Of a stretch of DNA of 64,000 bases, positions 26,296-35,264 are shown one piece after another. Numbering within the stretch: position 1 is the first letter of the stretch; each line of letters opens with the position of its first letter. This DNA is from Glaciimonas sp. (lineage in GTDB: Bacteria > Pseudomonadota > Gammaproteobacteria > Burkholderiales > Burkholderiaceae_D), in assembly GCA_012927585.1 (NCBI GenBank), contig JABBOY010000006.1:1-64000 (forward strand). The letters run 5' to 3'. Position numbers and translations under genes: made by a program. The notes beneath the pieces are model-generated. The model was not told where the DNA came from. It did not search any database and saw only the letters and a list, made by a program, of their open reading frames with translations.

Positions 26296-26877
26296 ATGGC
26301 TATCAATTTGCAAAAAGGTCAAAAAATATCCCTCGACAAAGAGGCCGGCGTCAAATTAACTAAAATCATCATGGGGCTTGGCTGGGATGCAATGAAGACC
26401 AAAGGTTTCCTGGGCTTTGGCGGCAAGGCGCAGGAAATCGATCTTGATGCATCCTGCATCATGTTCGACGGGCAGGGCAAGCAAACCGATGCAGCATGGT
26501 TTCGACAATTGAAGTCGAAGGATGGCTCGGTCGTTCACACCGGCGACAACCGCACCGGCGACGGAGATGGCGATGACGAGCAAATCATTGTCGACTTGAC
26601 GACAGTGCCTGCCAACGTCAAGAGCCTGGTGTTTACGGTCAACAGCTTCACCGGCCAAAATTTCTCGCAAATCGAAAACGCAACTTGCCGCATCGTTAAT
26701 GCAAACGATAGCAAGGAAATTGCGCGCTTCAATTTGTCCACACTCGGAGCCCATAACGCGCAGATCATGGCTAAGATTTATCGCCATGACACTGAATGGA
26801 AAATGCATGCCATCGGCGAAATCGGCAATGGCCGCACCTTCGAAGAATTGATGCCGCAGATCACTCCACATCTGTAA
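26296..26877 (+). CDS. TerD-family protein (TerZ-like)
   Basis: A 193-residue TerD domain with the TerZ/TerF flavour: MAINLQKGQKISLDKEAG, LGWDAMKTKG, an insert GFLGFGGKAQEIDLDASCIM, and [17 protein letters not shown] as the calcium site. It is clearly diverged from the upstream TerD pair. CAAGGAGAG precedes the ATG. Only 7 nt separate it from the ATP-grasp gene, joining the TerD genes to the metabolic module in one transcript. Confidence 0.87.
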   Translation: MAINLQKGQKISLDKEAGVKLTKIIMGLGWDAMKTKGFLGFGGKAQEIDLDASCIMFDGQGKQTDAAWFRQLKSKDGSVVHTGDNRTGDGDGDDEQIIVDLTTVPANVKSLVFTVNSFTGQNFSQIENATCRIVNANDSKEIARFNLSTLGAHNAQIMAKIYRHDTEWKMHAIGEIGNGRTFEELMPQITPHL

Positions 26878-26884
26878 GGAAACC

Positions 26885-27907
26885 ATGCAGCGCGTCTGGT
26901 TTAACAAAACCTTTTCATCGGTTGCGGCAGCAATCCGCCTCATTCGTGCGGTGGATTTTGCTAGTGATTATCACATCGTGTGCAGCAGTACCAATCCGCA
27001 TGCTCTGGGGTTTCTCGCCGCGCATGAATCAGCCATTGAACCCGGTGCACTGAAAGGTGAAGCCTACCTGGACTGGTGTCTGCATTTTTGCCGTCAGAAA
27101 AACATCGGTATTTTTGTGCCCGGCAAGGAGGCCAGTCTGGTCAGCGCCGCACGCGAACAGTTTGCTGCGCTTGGCACCCGCGTGTTGTGTGCCGGGACGC
27201 AGCAAGTGCTGCATCTACTGCATGACAAGGCGCGTTTTTATCAAACAGTGGATGTGAAGCTGGCACCGCCTGCTGCGTTTCGTGTGGTGGAAAATGCCGA
27301 ACAGTTCGACGCTGCCTATCGCGAATTAAGACAATCGCATGCGAAGCTATGCGTCAAGCCTTCGGTCTCTGTGTATGGGTTAGGTTTCAGCGTGGTTGAT
27401 GAAGAGCGCACTAGCGCGCAACTGTTGCTCGAAGGCGTTCAATATCATATCGGGCTGGACGATCTGCGGCGTGGATTTGCCGCAATGGAGGGATTTCGTA
27501 CCATGCTGGTGATGGAGTATCTGGATGGACATGAATACAGTGTCGATTGCGTCGGCGACAACGGGCGGCTGGTGTGTGCGATTCCACGCAAAAAAGCGCT
27601 GGTCGCCGGTCAGGGACAAATAATCGATATGCGTGAGGATATTCTGGAAAGCACCAGACAGCTCACCGCCGCCTATGGATTGAACGGCGTATTCAATGTG
27701 CAATTCCGCGAAGGCCAAAACGGACTCGGCTTGCTGGAAATTAATCCGCGCATGTCAGGCGGTATTGCAATGGCCTGCCTTGCCGGCCCCAACTTGCCAT
27801 ATCTGGCATTGCGCGGATTTGATCGCGGTTTTGACGGTCTGGAAATACCGGAGATTCGTAACGGCATCCGTGTTGTGGAGCTAGCGTGCGCGACGCAACT
27901 GCAGTGA
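26885..27907 (+). CDS. ATP-grasp enzyme of the ter-linked biosynthetic module
   Basis: A 340-residue ATP-grasp ligase of the PylC/carbamoyl-phosphate-synthase-like type. The N-terminal part is Rossmann-like; CVKPSVSVYGLGFSVV near 156-171 is the ATP-binding strand-loop region, and LGLLEINPRMSGGIAM near 281-296 carries the metal-binding Glu and Asn. ATP-grasp enzymes join a carboxylate to an amine or similar nucleophile through an acyl-phosphate. In ter clusters this gene accompanies phosphoribosyltransferases, an HAD phosphatase and a CitE-like lyase, proposed in published comparative work to make a nucleoside-like metabolite. Confidence 0.82.
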   Translation: MQRVWFNKTFSSVAAAIRLIRAVDFASDYHIVCSSTNPHALGFLAAHESAIEPGALKGEAYLDWCLHFCRQKNIGIFVPGKEASLVSAAREQFAALGTRVLCAGTQQVLHLLHDKARFYQTVDVKLAPPAAFRVVENAEQFDAAYRELRQSHAKLCVKPSVSVYGLGFSVVDEERTSAQLLLEGVQYHIGLDDLRRGFAAMEGFRTMLVMEYLDGHEYSVDCVGDNGRLVCAIPRKKALVAGQGQIIDMREDILESTRQLTAAYGLNGVFNVQFREGQNGLGLLEINPRMSGGIAMACLAGPNLPYLALRGFDRGFDGLEIPEIRNGIRVVELACATQLQ

Positions 27908-27915
27908 GAGCAATC

Positions 27916-29100
27916 ATGCAGGAACCGCACAAGATTCCGGTAGAAGTGCGCAGCGTCGTGCTGCCGACCGGTCTGATGGAGCTCAAGATCGACCCCGGTG
28001 CGTTCCGGCTGGATGATTTGATCGGGTTTGCTGCGCGTGCCAATGCCAAACGCGGCTTCCTGTTCTTGAGCAAGGTGTTGGGCAAGCATTGGCCGGCGAC
28101 GCCGCAAACGATGCGCGAGATTCATGTCGCGCTAGCGACTCAGGTGCCGGAAAATTTACCGGGCCCGGTGGTATTTATTGCCATGGCTGAAACAGCTATT
28201 GGATTGGGGCAGGGTGTTTTTGAAGCGTATCGGGACGCCCATCCCAATCGAGCGGCGCTGTTCCTGCATACCTCGCGTTATCACGTAGGCGATACGCCGA
28301 TCATCGAGTTTGAAGAAGCGCATAGTCACGCGCCGCGGCAGTTTTTGCATATACCCACGGATGGGCGTTTGCGCGATCTTTTGCTGCGCGCGCGCTCGCT
28401 GGTGCTGATTGATGATGAAGCCAGTACCGGTAATACATTCCTGAATTTAACCGCAGCCTGCCGTGCGCTCAATCCGGCAATTGATCGTGTGCATTTATCC
28501 ACGATTACCAACTTCATGGGGCAGTCTGCCAATGATTCCTTGTCGCAGCGCTTCGGCATTGCGGTCACGATTGGCGCGGCACTCAGCGGCGAATATACAT
28601 TCACCGCCGGTCAATTGCAGCGGGCAACCGACGCCGCCCAGTTATTCGAGGCGCACGCTGATCGCGGTGCCAGCGCTGCATTCGGCCGGTTGGGCATGGA
28701 TCGCACACTCACCGTGCCGGACGATTTGGCACACTGTTTGCGCGCTGCGATCAGCAGTGGCGAGCGCACTCTGGTGCTCGGTACCGGCGAATTCATGCAT
28801 ATGGCTTTTTTGCTGGGACGGGCACTGGAGCAACGTGGCATCGATGTGGTGGTGCAATCGACCACCCGCTCTCCCATTTTGGAATGGGGCGCGGTCGGCC
28901 ACGCGTTGACCTTTCCCGATAACTACGGCGAAGGCGTGGCTAATTTTATCTATAACGTCGCGCCCGGACAGTACGATCACATTTTTATTTGCCACGAAAC
29001 ACCGCCTGACGCAGCGCTGCATCAGCTTGCGAAAGCTGTTGGCGGCCGTCTGTTTCATTTTTTGTCCGAGAAAAACATTGAAGAAATTTCTGTTTATTGA
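27916..29100 (+). CDS. Phosphoribosyltransferase-domain protein of the ter module (PRTase-TRSP type)
   Basis: A 394-residue protein from ATG 27916, 8 nt after the ATP-grasp stop; a GTG at 27886 overlaps that gene. The PRPP-binding loop is SLVLIDDEASTGNTFLNL, with the acidic pair and TGNT typical of type I phosphoribosyltransferases. The C-terminal third has the TRSPILEWG motif that names the TRSP domain attached to such enzymes in ter operons. It probably transfers or removes a phosphoribosyl group on a base-like substrate. It overlaps the next gene by 23 nt. Confidence 0.82.
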   Translation: MQEPHKIPVEVRSVVLPTGLMELKIDPGAFRLDDLIGFAARANAKRGFLFLSKVLGKHWPATPQTMREIHVALATQVPENLPGPVVFIAMAETAIGLGQGVFEAYRDAHPNRAALFLHTSRYHVGDTPIIEFEEAHSHAPRQFLHIPTDGRLRDLLLRARSLVLIDDEASTGNTFLNLTAACRALNPAIDRVHLSTITNFMGQSANDSLSQRFGIAVTIGAALSGEYTFTAGQLQRATDAAQLFEAHADRGASAAFGRLGMDRTLTVPDDLAHCLRAAISSGERTLVLGTGEFMHMAFLLGRALEQRGIDVVVQSTTRSPILEWGAVGHALTFPDNYGEGVANFIYNVAPGQYDHIFICHETPPDAALHQLAKAVGGRLFHFLSEKNIEEISVY

Positions 29101-29830
29101 CCTGGATGACACCCTGTTCCAAACGCCGGGCAAATGCGGAAAAGAAGAAGATCTGCGTCCCGCTGCGTATTTGAAAGACGGGGCAGCCTGTTCTTTCACG
29201 ACGGCGCGCCAGCGTGCTTTCTTTGCGCTGGTGCAGCGCGACATGACGTTGATTCCCACTACCGCACGTAATCGCGACGCCTTGAGTCGGGTAGATTTGC
29301 CGTTCTCCAGTTATTCCATCATCGATTACGGCGGTGTCGTACTGGAACCGGATGGCGCTGTCGATCCGGTTTGGCTGGCGTTGATGCAAGCGGACATGGC
29401 GCAGGCGATTGTCGGCTTGCGGGAAGTGATGCGGATTATTGACGATTACTCTGCAAGCGTCGGTCTGAAAGGACGTGCGCGCCTGATAGAGGATTGTTCG
29501 ACGCCTTTTTATGTCGTGGTCAAAGACCCGGAAAAAATAGCCGAGCGTCTGGAACAAGTAGAACGCGAAGCCGTCGCACCCTGGATTGCGACTGCCGGCA
29601 AAAATTTTTTAATTCATCGCAATGGCAATAATCTGGCGGTGCTGCCAAAGGCGCTGAACAAGGCGCGCGCGGTTGCGTATTTGCGCCAGCGCCTGGAAAC
29701 CGAGCATGGCGACATCATGACCTTCGGCATGGGCGACAGTAAATCGGATGCGCGCTTTATGGCCGCATGCGATTACGCGATTATTCCGAACGGCACCCAA
29801 CTCGCGGCCTTGACGGTGGCCGCATTATGA
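29078..29830 (+). CDS. HAD-superfamily phosphatase of the ter module
   Basis: About 250 residues if translation starts at TTG 29078, giving MKKFLFIDLDDTLFQT; a longer frame from 29027 would add 17 residues inside the preceding gene. The nucleophile motif is DLDDTLF (D-x-D) and the C-terminal acidic motif is FGMGDSKSDARFM, both HAD hallmarks, with a Cof-like cap between. It likely removes a phosphate from the nucleotide-like intermediate of the pathway. It overlaps its neighbours at both ends, so it is translated in a coupled row. Confidence 0.78.
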   Translation: MKKFLFIDLDDTLFQTPGKCGKEEDLRPAAYLKDGAACSFTTARQRAFFALVQRDMTLIPTTARNRDALSRVDLPFSSYSIIDYGGVVLEPDGAVDPVWLALMQADMAQAIVGLREVMRIIDDYSASVGLKGRARLIEDCSTPFYVVVKDPEKIAERLEQVEREAVAPWIATAGKNFLIHRNGNNLAVLPKALNKARAVAYLRQRLETEHGDIMTFGMGDSKSDARFMAACDYAIIPNGTQLAALTVAAL

Positions 29831-30936
29831 CAAGCTTAAATACAACGCATTTTTGCGGAAGCTATCGACCTGACGATGTCGAATTTCTGCTCAAGCGCCT
29901 GACGCAGCAACCGTTTATCGAGATCGCGCACAAGGAACAACTGATCCAGTCAGGCACGCGCCACTACAGCGAAATGCTGTCGCCGGAAGCACTGCCGTCA
30001 GCGCGCTACCTGCAAGTATTCCAGGATGCCTTTGTCGCCAATCGGCAACAAATGGCACGGGATTGTTTGTTGCTGGCGGCGCTGATTGCAGCGCAGCGCA
30101 GCAGTGCAATTACCCTGGTGTCGCTGGTGCGCGCAGGCACGCCGGTGGGCGTTATTCTCAAGCATGTATTGCACCAAGTGATGGGGCGTCAGGTGGCACA
30201 TTATTCGGTCTCTATCATCCGCGATCGCGGCATCGACCAAGTGGCGCTGCAGCATATTCTGGATCAGGGCCATGCGCCGCAGTCCATCGTGTTCATAGAT
30301 GGCTGGACCGGTAAAGGCGTGATCTCGCGCGTGCTTGCGCAGGCAGTGGATGATTTCAATCAACGCAATGATGTAGCGATCGACAGTGGTTTGTACGTCT
30401 TGTCGGATCTGGCCGGCACCGCTGCGTGCGCGGCTTCGTCTGCCGACTACCTGATTCCGTCCAGCATTCTGAATGCCACCGTATCAGGCTTGGTCAGCCG
30501 TTCAGTACTGAACGAATCGATTGGCCCTGGCGATTTTCACGGTTGCGTGTATTACGACGCCTTCGAACCGCACGATCAGTCGCGTGCGTTTGCAGACGGA
30601 TTAATTGCTGATGGCGTGGCGTTGGCGCAGCGCGATGGCATACCAAAAGCGACGCCGATTGACCGCGCACAAGCTGCGACAATCTCGGCCGAATTTCTGC
30701 ATGCAACGATGGCGCAGTATGGCATCGATGACGTAAATTTGGTGAAGCCAGGCATCGGCGAAGCGACCCGCGTACTGTTGCGCCGGGTGCCGCGTCTGTT
30801 GATCTTGCGCGACCCTGATGCGCCCGATGTCGCGCACTTGAAAGTGCTTGCTACAGAAAAATCTGTTCGTCTGATCGTCGATGCAGATTTGCCTTACCAA
30901 GCCGTATCTCTCATAAGGAGTGCAATCGATGGCTAA
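29827..30936 (+). CDS. StiP-like phosphoribosyltransferase-family protein of the ter module
   Basis: A 369-residue protein; ATG 29827 overlaps the HAD stop as ATGA. It resembles proteins annotated as cysteine protease StiP. The sequence itself shows phosphoribosyltransferase features: TLVSLVRAGTPVGVIL as an early loop and SIVFIDGWTGKGVISRVL as the PRPP-binding segment. The start FCGSYRPDDVEFLLK is characteristic. Whether it has protease or transferase activity cannot be told from sequence; context with ATP-grasp, HAD and lyase genes favours metabolism. Confidence 0.75.
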   Translation: MTSLNTTHFCGSYRPDDVEFLLKRLTQQPFIEIAHKEQLIQSGTRHYSEMLSPEALPSARYLQVFQDAFVANRQQMARDCLLLAALIAAQRSSAITLVSLVRAGTPVGVILKHVLHQVMGRQVAHYSVSIIRDRGIDQVALQHILDQGHAPQSIVFIDGWTGKGVISRVLAQAVDDFNQRNDVAIDSGLYVLSDLAGTAACAASSADYLIPSSILNATVSGLVSRSVLNESIGPGDFHGCVYYDAFEPHDQSRAFADGLIADGVALAQRDGIPKATPIDRAQAATISAEFLHATMAQYGIDDVNLVKPGIGEATRVLLRRVPRLLILRDPDAPDVAHLKVLATEKSVRLIVDADLPYQAVSLIRSAIDG

Positions 30937-31876
30937 TATAAAAACGCTCGGCGCTACGTTGTATGTGCCGGCAACGCATAAGGATTTACAGCAAATCGCC
31001 GATGGCGAATTGCTGGGTGAACTGCGCTCGGTTATTTTTTGTACCGAAGATGCGGTAGCCGATAGCGAACTGAGTTACTCACTGTTCAATTTATCGCTCG
31101 TGCTGCAACAGATGATTGACCGGCCCAGTACCGAACGCTTTGTGCGCGTGCGCAACCCGGACGTGATGCAGCGCGTGCTGGAAATGCCCGGCGCGGAAAA
31201 ATTGACCGGCTTCGTGTTGCCGAAAACCACGCGGCACAACTTCGACGCCTATTTTCGGCAAGTGCGCAAAACGCACTACATGCTGATGCCGACGCTGGAG
31301 ACAGCCGAGGTATTTGACGAAGCGGAGATGAAGATGTTCCGCCAATGTCTGGAGCAGCCGGGCGTGCGTGAGCATATTCTTGCGCTACGCATCGGCGGCA
31401 ATGATCTGCTGGCGCTGTTGGGAATGCGGCGGCCGCGTAATGTGACGATTTACAAGACACCGCTCGGAGTAGTCATTTCAAAACTGGTGACGACCTTTCG
31501 CCCTTACGGTTTTATGCTGACTGCGCCGGTGTTCGAATACTTGGATAATCCGGCTCTGCTGGCGCAGGAAATAGAAGAAGACCTGGCGCACGGGATGGCC
31601 GGAAAAACTGCGATTCATCCGAGTCAGGTTGCTTTAATTGAACGCCATTACCGGGTGCCGCGCAACGATGTTGAAGTGGCGCTGCGGATCATCGATGCAG
31701 CCAGCCCGGCAGTATTCAAAATGCATGATTCCATGTGCGAAGTCGCCACCCACAGGGCGTGGGCGCATGGCGTCGTCGAGCAGGCACGGGTCTTTGGCAT
31801 TCATCATGCCGGTGAGGATATCGATAATGTCGATGCTATTGCCGCCCTTAATTTACAGCACAATCAACCTATATAA
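30929..31876 (+). CDS. HpcH/HpaI aldolase/citrate-lyase beta-like protein of the ter module
   Basis: A 315-residue CitE-like TIM barrel. ATG 30929 has AAGGAG 8 nt upstream and overlaps the previous gene by 8 bp. MLMPTLETAEVFDE and ILALRIGGNDLLALLGMRR match the substrate- and metal-binding segments of the family, and GKTAIHPSQVALIE is the classic CitE C-terminal motif. Such proteins cleave or form C-C bonds of acyl-CoA or small keto-acids. Presence in a ter cluster points to supply or trimming of an acyl unit for the predicted metabolite. Confidence 0.82.
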   Translation: MANIKTLGATLYVPATHKDLQQIADGELLGELRSVIFCTEDAVADSELSYSLFNLSLVLQQMIDRPSTERFVRVRNPDVMQRVLEMPGAEKLTGFVLPKTTRHNFDAYFRQVRKTHYMLMPTLETAEVFDEAEMKMFRQCLEQPGVREHILALRIGGNDLLALLGMRRPRNVTIYKTPLGVVISKLVTTFRPYGFMLTAPVFEYLDNPALLAQEIEEDLAHGMAGKTAIHPSQVALIERHYRVPRNDVEVALRIIDAASPAVFKMHDSMCEVATHRAWAHGVVEQARVFGIHHAGEDIDNVDAIAALNLQHNQPI

Positions 31877-31888
31877 GGATTGAACACA

Positions 31889-33121
31889 ATGACCGATTTC
31901 ACACGAGGACAAAAGGGAAAATTAGCCGACATGGGATGTGCCGGCGTATTCCCGATCGTATTGAACGTTGCGGCGCAGGGCATGGATGTCGATATTGCCT
32001 GCTTCGGCCTGGACGCCAACGACAAGTTATCCGATGACCGCTACATGGTTTTTTTCAACCAAAAATCCTGCCCGGGCGATGGCATAACGCTGGAAATTGG
32101 TAATCGAGAATCGGCCTTTACAACCGCGACCTTCACAATCGATGTGGCACGCTTGCCGGATTCGATTCACAAGCTGGTTTTTGCCGCGACCATCGGCGGC
32201 GAAGGAACCATGCGCAAACTCGATGCCAGTTCGATGCATCTTGGCAGCACTGCATTCCAGTTTTCGGGTGCCGATTTCCAGGATGAAAAAGCGGTGATCG
32301 TGGGCGAAGTCTACCAACGCGATGGTCAGTGGCGCTTCGGTGCGGTAGGGCAGGGGTTCAATGGCGGCATGTCCGCGTTGCTGAAACACTTTGGCGGCAC
32401 CGAAACGGATAGTTCACCGATACCAACACCGGCACCAGCGCCGGCACCAAAGAAAATATCGCTTTCCAAGATCACACTGGAGAAACGCGGCGACAAAGTC
32501 TCGCTGGAAAAAACCGGCAGTCGCGGCTTTGGGCGCATCCGCGTCAACCTGAACTGGAATCAGGCAGCGTTGCCGGCCGCTGTACCCCAAAAACAGGGCT
32601 TCCTGAATAAAATTCTGGGTAATGCGCAGTCCAAATTAAGCGGCGGCATTGACCTGGATTTGGGTTGCATGTTTCAAATGTTGAGTGGCAACCCGGGTTG
32701 CGTGCAGGCGCTCGGTAACAGTTGGGGAAATTTCGATAAAGCGCCTTTCGTCCATCTCGAAGGCGATGATCGTTCCGGCACCAACACCGAAGGAGAAAAT
32801 CTATTTATCAACGGCGACCAGTTCAATCAGATCAAGCGTATTTTAATTTTCACTTTCATTTATGAAGGTGCGCCCAACTGGGCCGCGACCAACGGCGTGG
32901 TCACCATCGAAGCGCCGGGCCAGGCACCGGTGGAAGTTCGGCTCGACAACGGAACCGATGCATCGATGTGCGCCATTGCGATGATTGAAAATAACGGCGG
33001 CAATTTGCAAATAACCAAGCTGGTCGAGTATTTCAAACAGAGCGCAGGCAAGAGCGCCCACGAATTGCTAAACGATCGATTCGAATTCGGGCTAAGATTC
33101 AAGGCCGGTTCGAAAGATTAA
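31889..33121 (+). CDS. TerA-like protein with two TerD-type domains
   Basis: A 410-residue protein; ATG 31889 has AAGGAT 8 nt upstream. The N-terminal TerD-type domain (about 1-170) has lost most of the calcium-binding acidic loop but keeps the closing WRFGAVGQGFNGGMSAL. A Pro/Ala linker (about 176-186) leads to a TerA-type domain with ITLEKRGDKVSLEK, GGIDLDLGCMF, DDRSGTNTEGENLFING and the FIYEGAPNWA segment. TerA proteins act with TerD and TerC in tellurite and stress response. It is the last gene of the cluster. Confidence 0.82.
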   Translation: MTDFTRGQKGKLADMGCAGVFPIVLNVAAQGMDVDIACFGLDANDKLSDDRYMVFFNQKSCPGDGITLEIGNRESAFTTATFTIDVARLPDSIHKLVFAATIGGEGTMRKLDASSMHLGSTAFQFSGADFQDEKAVIVGEVYQRDGQWRFGAVGQGFNGGMSALLKHFGGTETDSSPIPTPAPAPAPKKISLSKITLEKRGDKVSLEKTGSRGFGRIRVNLNWNQAALPAAVPQKQGFLNKILGNAQSKLSGGIDLDLGCMFQMLSGNPGCVQALGNSWGNFDKAPFVHLEGDDRSGTNTEGENLFINGDQFNQIKRILIFTFIYEGAPNWAATNGVVTIEAPGQAPVEVRLDNGTDASMCAIAMIENNGGNLQITKLVEYFKQSAGKSAHELLNDRFEFGLRFKAGSKD

Positions 33122-33164
33122 ATTACGGTGGGAATTAGTCCCGAATAATTAATATACAATATGG

Positions 33165-33222
33165 TGTATTTTTTAAAAATACACCATATATGCGGTATAT
33201 TTGGCATATAATCACATACTCC
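33165..33222 (+). repeat. Copy R2 of the ~60 bp dispersed repeat
   Basis: GTATTTTTTAAAAATACACC, then ATATATGCGG, 20 nt and ATACTCC (33216-33222). Its left part also forms a 29 bp near-perfect palindrome at 33160-33188 that could end the ter transcript. It points toward the IS1595-type mini-element. Confidence 0.65.
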
Positions 33223-33230
33223 ATATTTTT

Positions 33231-33611
33231 CCTGATTAGCTACCAACCTCAGAGAGGCGCAGAATGCGTAGCGGTAGTTTGGTCGTTTCCATGACCGTGC
33301 CTGCGATTGCAGAACATTGGTAACCACAATCCAGACATTCCCAAAGCCGTCTGCCATTATGGGTCATCGCCACCCGTTTACATGCACAGCGAGGGCATTG
33401 ATATCCTTGAGGCCAGCGTGCAACTGCCAGCGCCTCTTCGCATTGCGCTTCAATCCCATATTTCTTGAGAAACCCATCCAGCGATAGCCCTTTTTGAAAC
33501 TGCACTTTGTTCATTGTCATGACGCTCTCCTTCAAAAACCATCATCCCGTTAATACTGTATGCAAAAACAGTAGTGTTTTCAAGGTGTTCTGAGGTTGGT
33601 AGCTAATCAGG
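33231..33611. mobile_element. Deleted IS1595-type mini-element with 23 bp perfect terminal repeats
   Basis: The 381 bp unit is bounded by an exact 23 bp inverted repeat: 33231-33253, beginning CCTGATTAGCTACCAACC, and its complement at 33589-33611. Inside is only the first part of an IS1595-family transposase. No 8 bp target duplication is evident. It is flanked by two copies of the dispersed repeat in opposite orientation. A full-length relative elsewhere in the genome could still mobilise it. Confidence 0.7.
33236..33520 (-). pseudogene. Truncated IS1595-family transposase (zinc-ribbon part only)
   Basis: A 94-residue frame with a good ribosome-binding site (AAGGAGAG) before ATG 33520. It begins MTMNKVQFQKGLSLDGFLKK and holds a complete zinc ribbon (CPRC and CLDC), then AGTVMETTKLPLR, where IS1595 transposases continue into the DDE-type domain. 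Here the frame runs into the terminal inverted repeat and stops within it. The catalytic part, about 200 residues, is missing. The surviving piece might still bind DNA. Confidence 0.75.
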
Positions 33612-33621
33612 TAAATAAATT

Positions 33622-33680
33622 GGAGTATGCCAAAAAACACTGTATCTCCGCATAATTTATATGCGGTACATAAAAATACA
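33622..33680 (-). repeat. Copy R3 of the ~60 bp dispersed repeat
   Basis: Minus strand: TGTATTTTTATGTA, palindrome CCGCATATAAATTATGCGG (33648-33666), 19 nt, ATACTCC (33622-33628). It lies between the mini-element and lysA and is the mirror partner of R2. Confidence 0.75.
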
Positions 33681-33710
33681 TGATGCAGTAACTATAAGTG
33701 TGAGATGCAG

Positions 33711-34979
33711 TCAGGCAATCAGGGTTTCCAGCGCAAACAGGTCTGTGACTGTTTCGCGCTTGCGGATCAGGTGGACTTGGTCGCCATCAACCATCACTTC
33801 GGCGGCGCGCGGGCGGGTATTGTAATTCGACGCCATCGCCATGCCATAGGCACCGGCTGACATGATGGCCAGCAGGTCGCCAGGCTGCAGCGCCAGTGCC
33901 CGGCTGCGCGCCAGCCAATCGCCTGATTCGCAAATCGGGCCGACTACATCGTAGGTTTGGGTTTGCTGTTCGCGTGGCGCTACCGCTTGCACTCCGTGCC
34001 AGGCTTGATACATGGCCGGGCGCATCAAATCGTTCATGGCGGCATCGACCACTGCAAAATTCTTGCTTCCGCCATGTTTCAAATACAGCGTTTGGGTTAA
34101 CAGGACGCCGGCGTTGCCGACAATCGAGCGGCCCGGTTCGAACAAAACTTTGATCGGTGCGCCGCCATGCTTTTCTGCGCGCCAGCCATCGATTCTGGCG
34201 AACAGGCGCGCCAGGTATGCGCTAATCGGCACCGGCTGCTCGTCGTCATAGGTGATGCCGATGCCGCCGCCGATGTCGAGATGATGGATATGAATTCCTT
34301 CATCAGCCAGCGTATCGATCAATTCCAGCAGCTTGTCGAGCGCTTCCAGCAGCGGCGCATCGTCCAGCAATTGCGAGCCGATATGACAGTCGATGCCGAG
34401 CACCGCCAGATGCGGCAATGCGGCTGCAGCGCGATAGGCTGCCAGCGCATCGTCGAAGGCGACACCGAATTTATTGTCCTTCAGCCCGGTCGAGATATAC
34501 GGATGCGTATTGGCGTCGACATTCGGATTGATGCGCAGGCTGACCGGCGCAATTTTGTTCATTTCACTGGCGACTTCGTTCAACAGGTGCAATTCTGGAA
34601 TCGATTCGACGTTGAAGCACAGGATGCCGTGCCCGAGTGCCAGGCGCATTTCGGCGCGCATCTTGCCAACGCCGGAGAACAGGCATTTGCCGGTGTCGCC
34701 GCCGGCGGCGATCACGCGCTGCAGTTCGCCGCCGGACACCAGATCGAAGCCTGCGCCCTGTTGGGCCAGCAGATTCAGGATGGCGAGATTGGAATTGGCT
34801 TTGACCGAATAGCACACCAGCGCATCGCGGCCGCTGCAGGCGTCGGCGTAAGCGGCGAAATTCTGGCTCAGGGCGGCCTTGGAATAGACATAGGTCGGCG
34901 TCCCGAACTGCTCGGCAATGCTGTTTAAGGACGTACTTTCGGCGCACAGAACGCCATTCTGATAAGAAAAATGCGACAT
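33711..34979 (-). CDS. lysA: Diaminopimelate decarboxylase
   Basis: A 422-residue PLP enzyme that decarboxylates meso-diaminopimelate to lysine, the last step of lysine synthesis. The PLP lysine is Lys60 in VCYSVKANSN; GIDCHIGSQL, HLDIGGGIGITY, FEPGRSIVGNAG and the C-terminal CESGDW with GAYGMAMASNYN are all typical of fold-III decarboxylases of this family. Length is normal. It is followed 30 nt later on the same side by lptM, an arrangement common in proteobacteria. Confidence 0.93.
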   Translation of the reverse strand: MSHFSYQNGVLCAESTSLNSIAEQFGTPTYVYSKAALSQNFAAYADACSGRDALVCYSVKANSNLAILNLLAQQGAGFDLVSGGELQRVIAAGGDTGKCLFSGVGKMRAEMRLALGHGILCFNVESIPELHLLNEVASEMNKIAPVSLRINPNVDANTHPYISTGLKDNKFGVAFDDALAAYRAAAALPHLAVLGIDCHIGSQLLDDAPLLEALDKLLELIDTLADEGIHIHHLDIGGGIGITYDDEQPVPISAYLARLFARIDGWRAEKHGGAPIKVLFEPGRSIVGNAGVLLTQTLYLKHGGSKNFAVVDAAMNDLMRPAMYQAWHGVQAVAPREQQTQTYDVVGPICESGDWLARSRALALQPGDLLAIMSAGAYGMAMASNYNTRPRAAEVMVDGDQVHLIRKRETVTDLFALETLIA

Positions 34980-35009
34980 GATAAATAAAATTTGTGAGAT
35001 TTGTGAGAT

Positions 35010-35237
35010 TTATTGGTCTGCTGGAAACGCTGTGTTGGCGGGTTTGCTGGCCGGTGCGGCTTCAGTTGCTGCCGCTGGAATTGCGGCAGAAGTTGCTGCA
35101 GAAGCGGGCGCCGGCTGGGTCTGCAGATACAGCGGCCCTTTTTGGCCGCAGGCGTTCAGCAGACTAATCAAGATGGCAAAAGCGGCAATGGCGCCAAAGC
35201 GTGACAAACTGAAAGGGGAGTTCACGATTAGAATCAC
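35010..35237 (-). CDS. lptM: LPS translocon maturation lipoprotein LptM (YifL-type)
   Basis: A 75-residue lipoprotein lying upstream of lysA on the minus strand. The lipobox is LLNAC with Cys30, directly followed by GQKGPLYL, which is the family signature. LptM helps correct disulfide formation in LptD at the outer membrane. The tail is low-complexity Ala/Pro. The first residues before the hydrophobic core make the signal peptide a little long, and a later start is possible. The lysA-lptM-cyaY arrangement supports the call. Confidence 0.85.
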   Translation of the reverse strand: MILIVNSPFSLSRFGAIAAFAILISLLNACGQKGPLYLQTQPAPASAATSAAIPAAATEAAPASKPANTAFPADQ

Positions 35238-35264
35238 GGTTACATAAACACATGGGAGTGTAGC

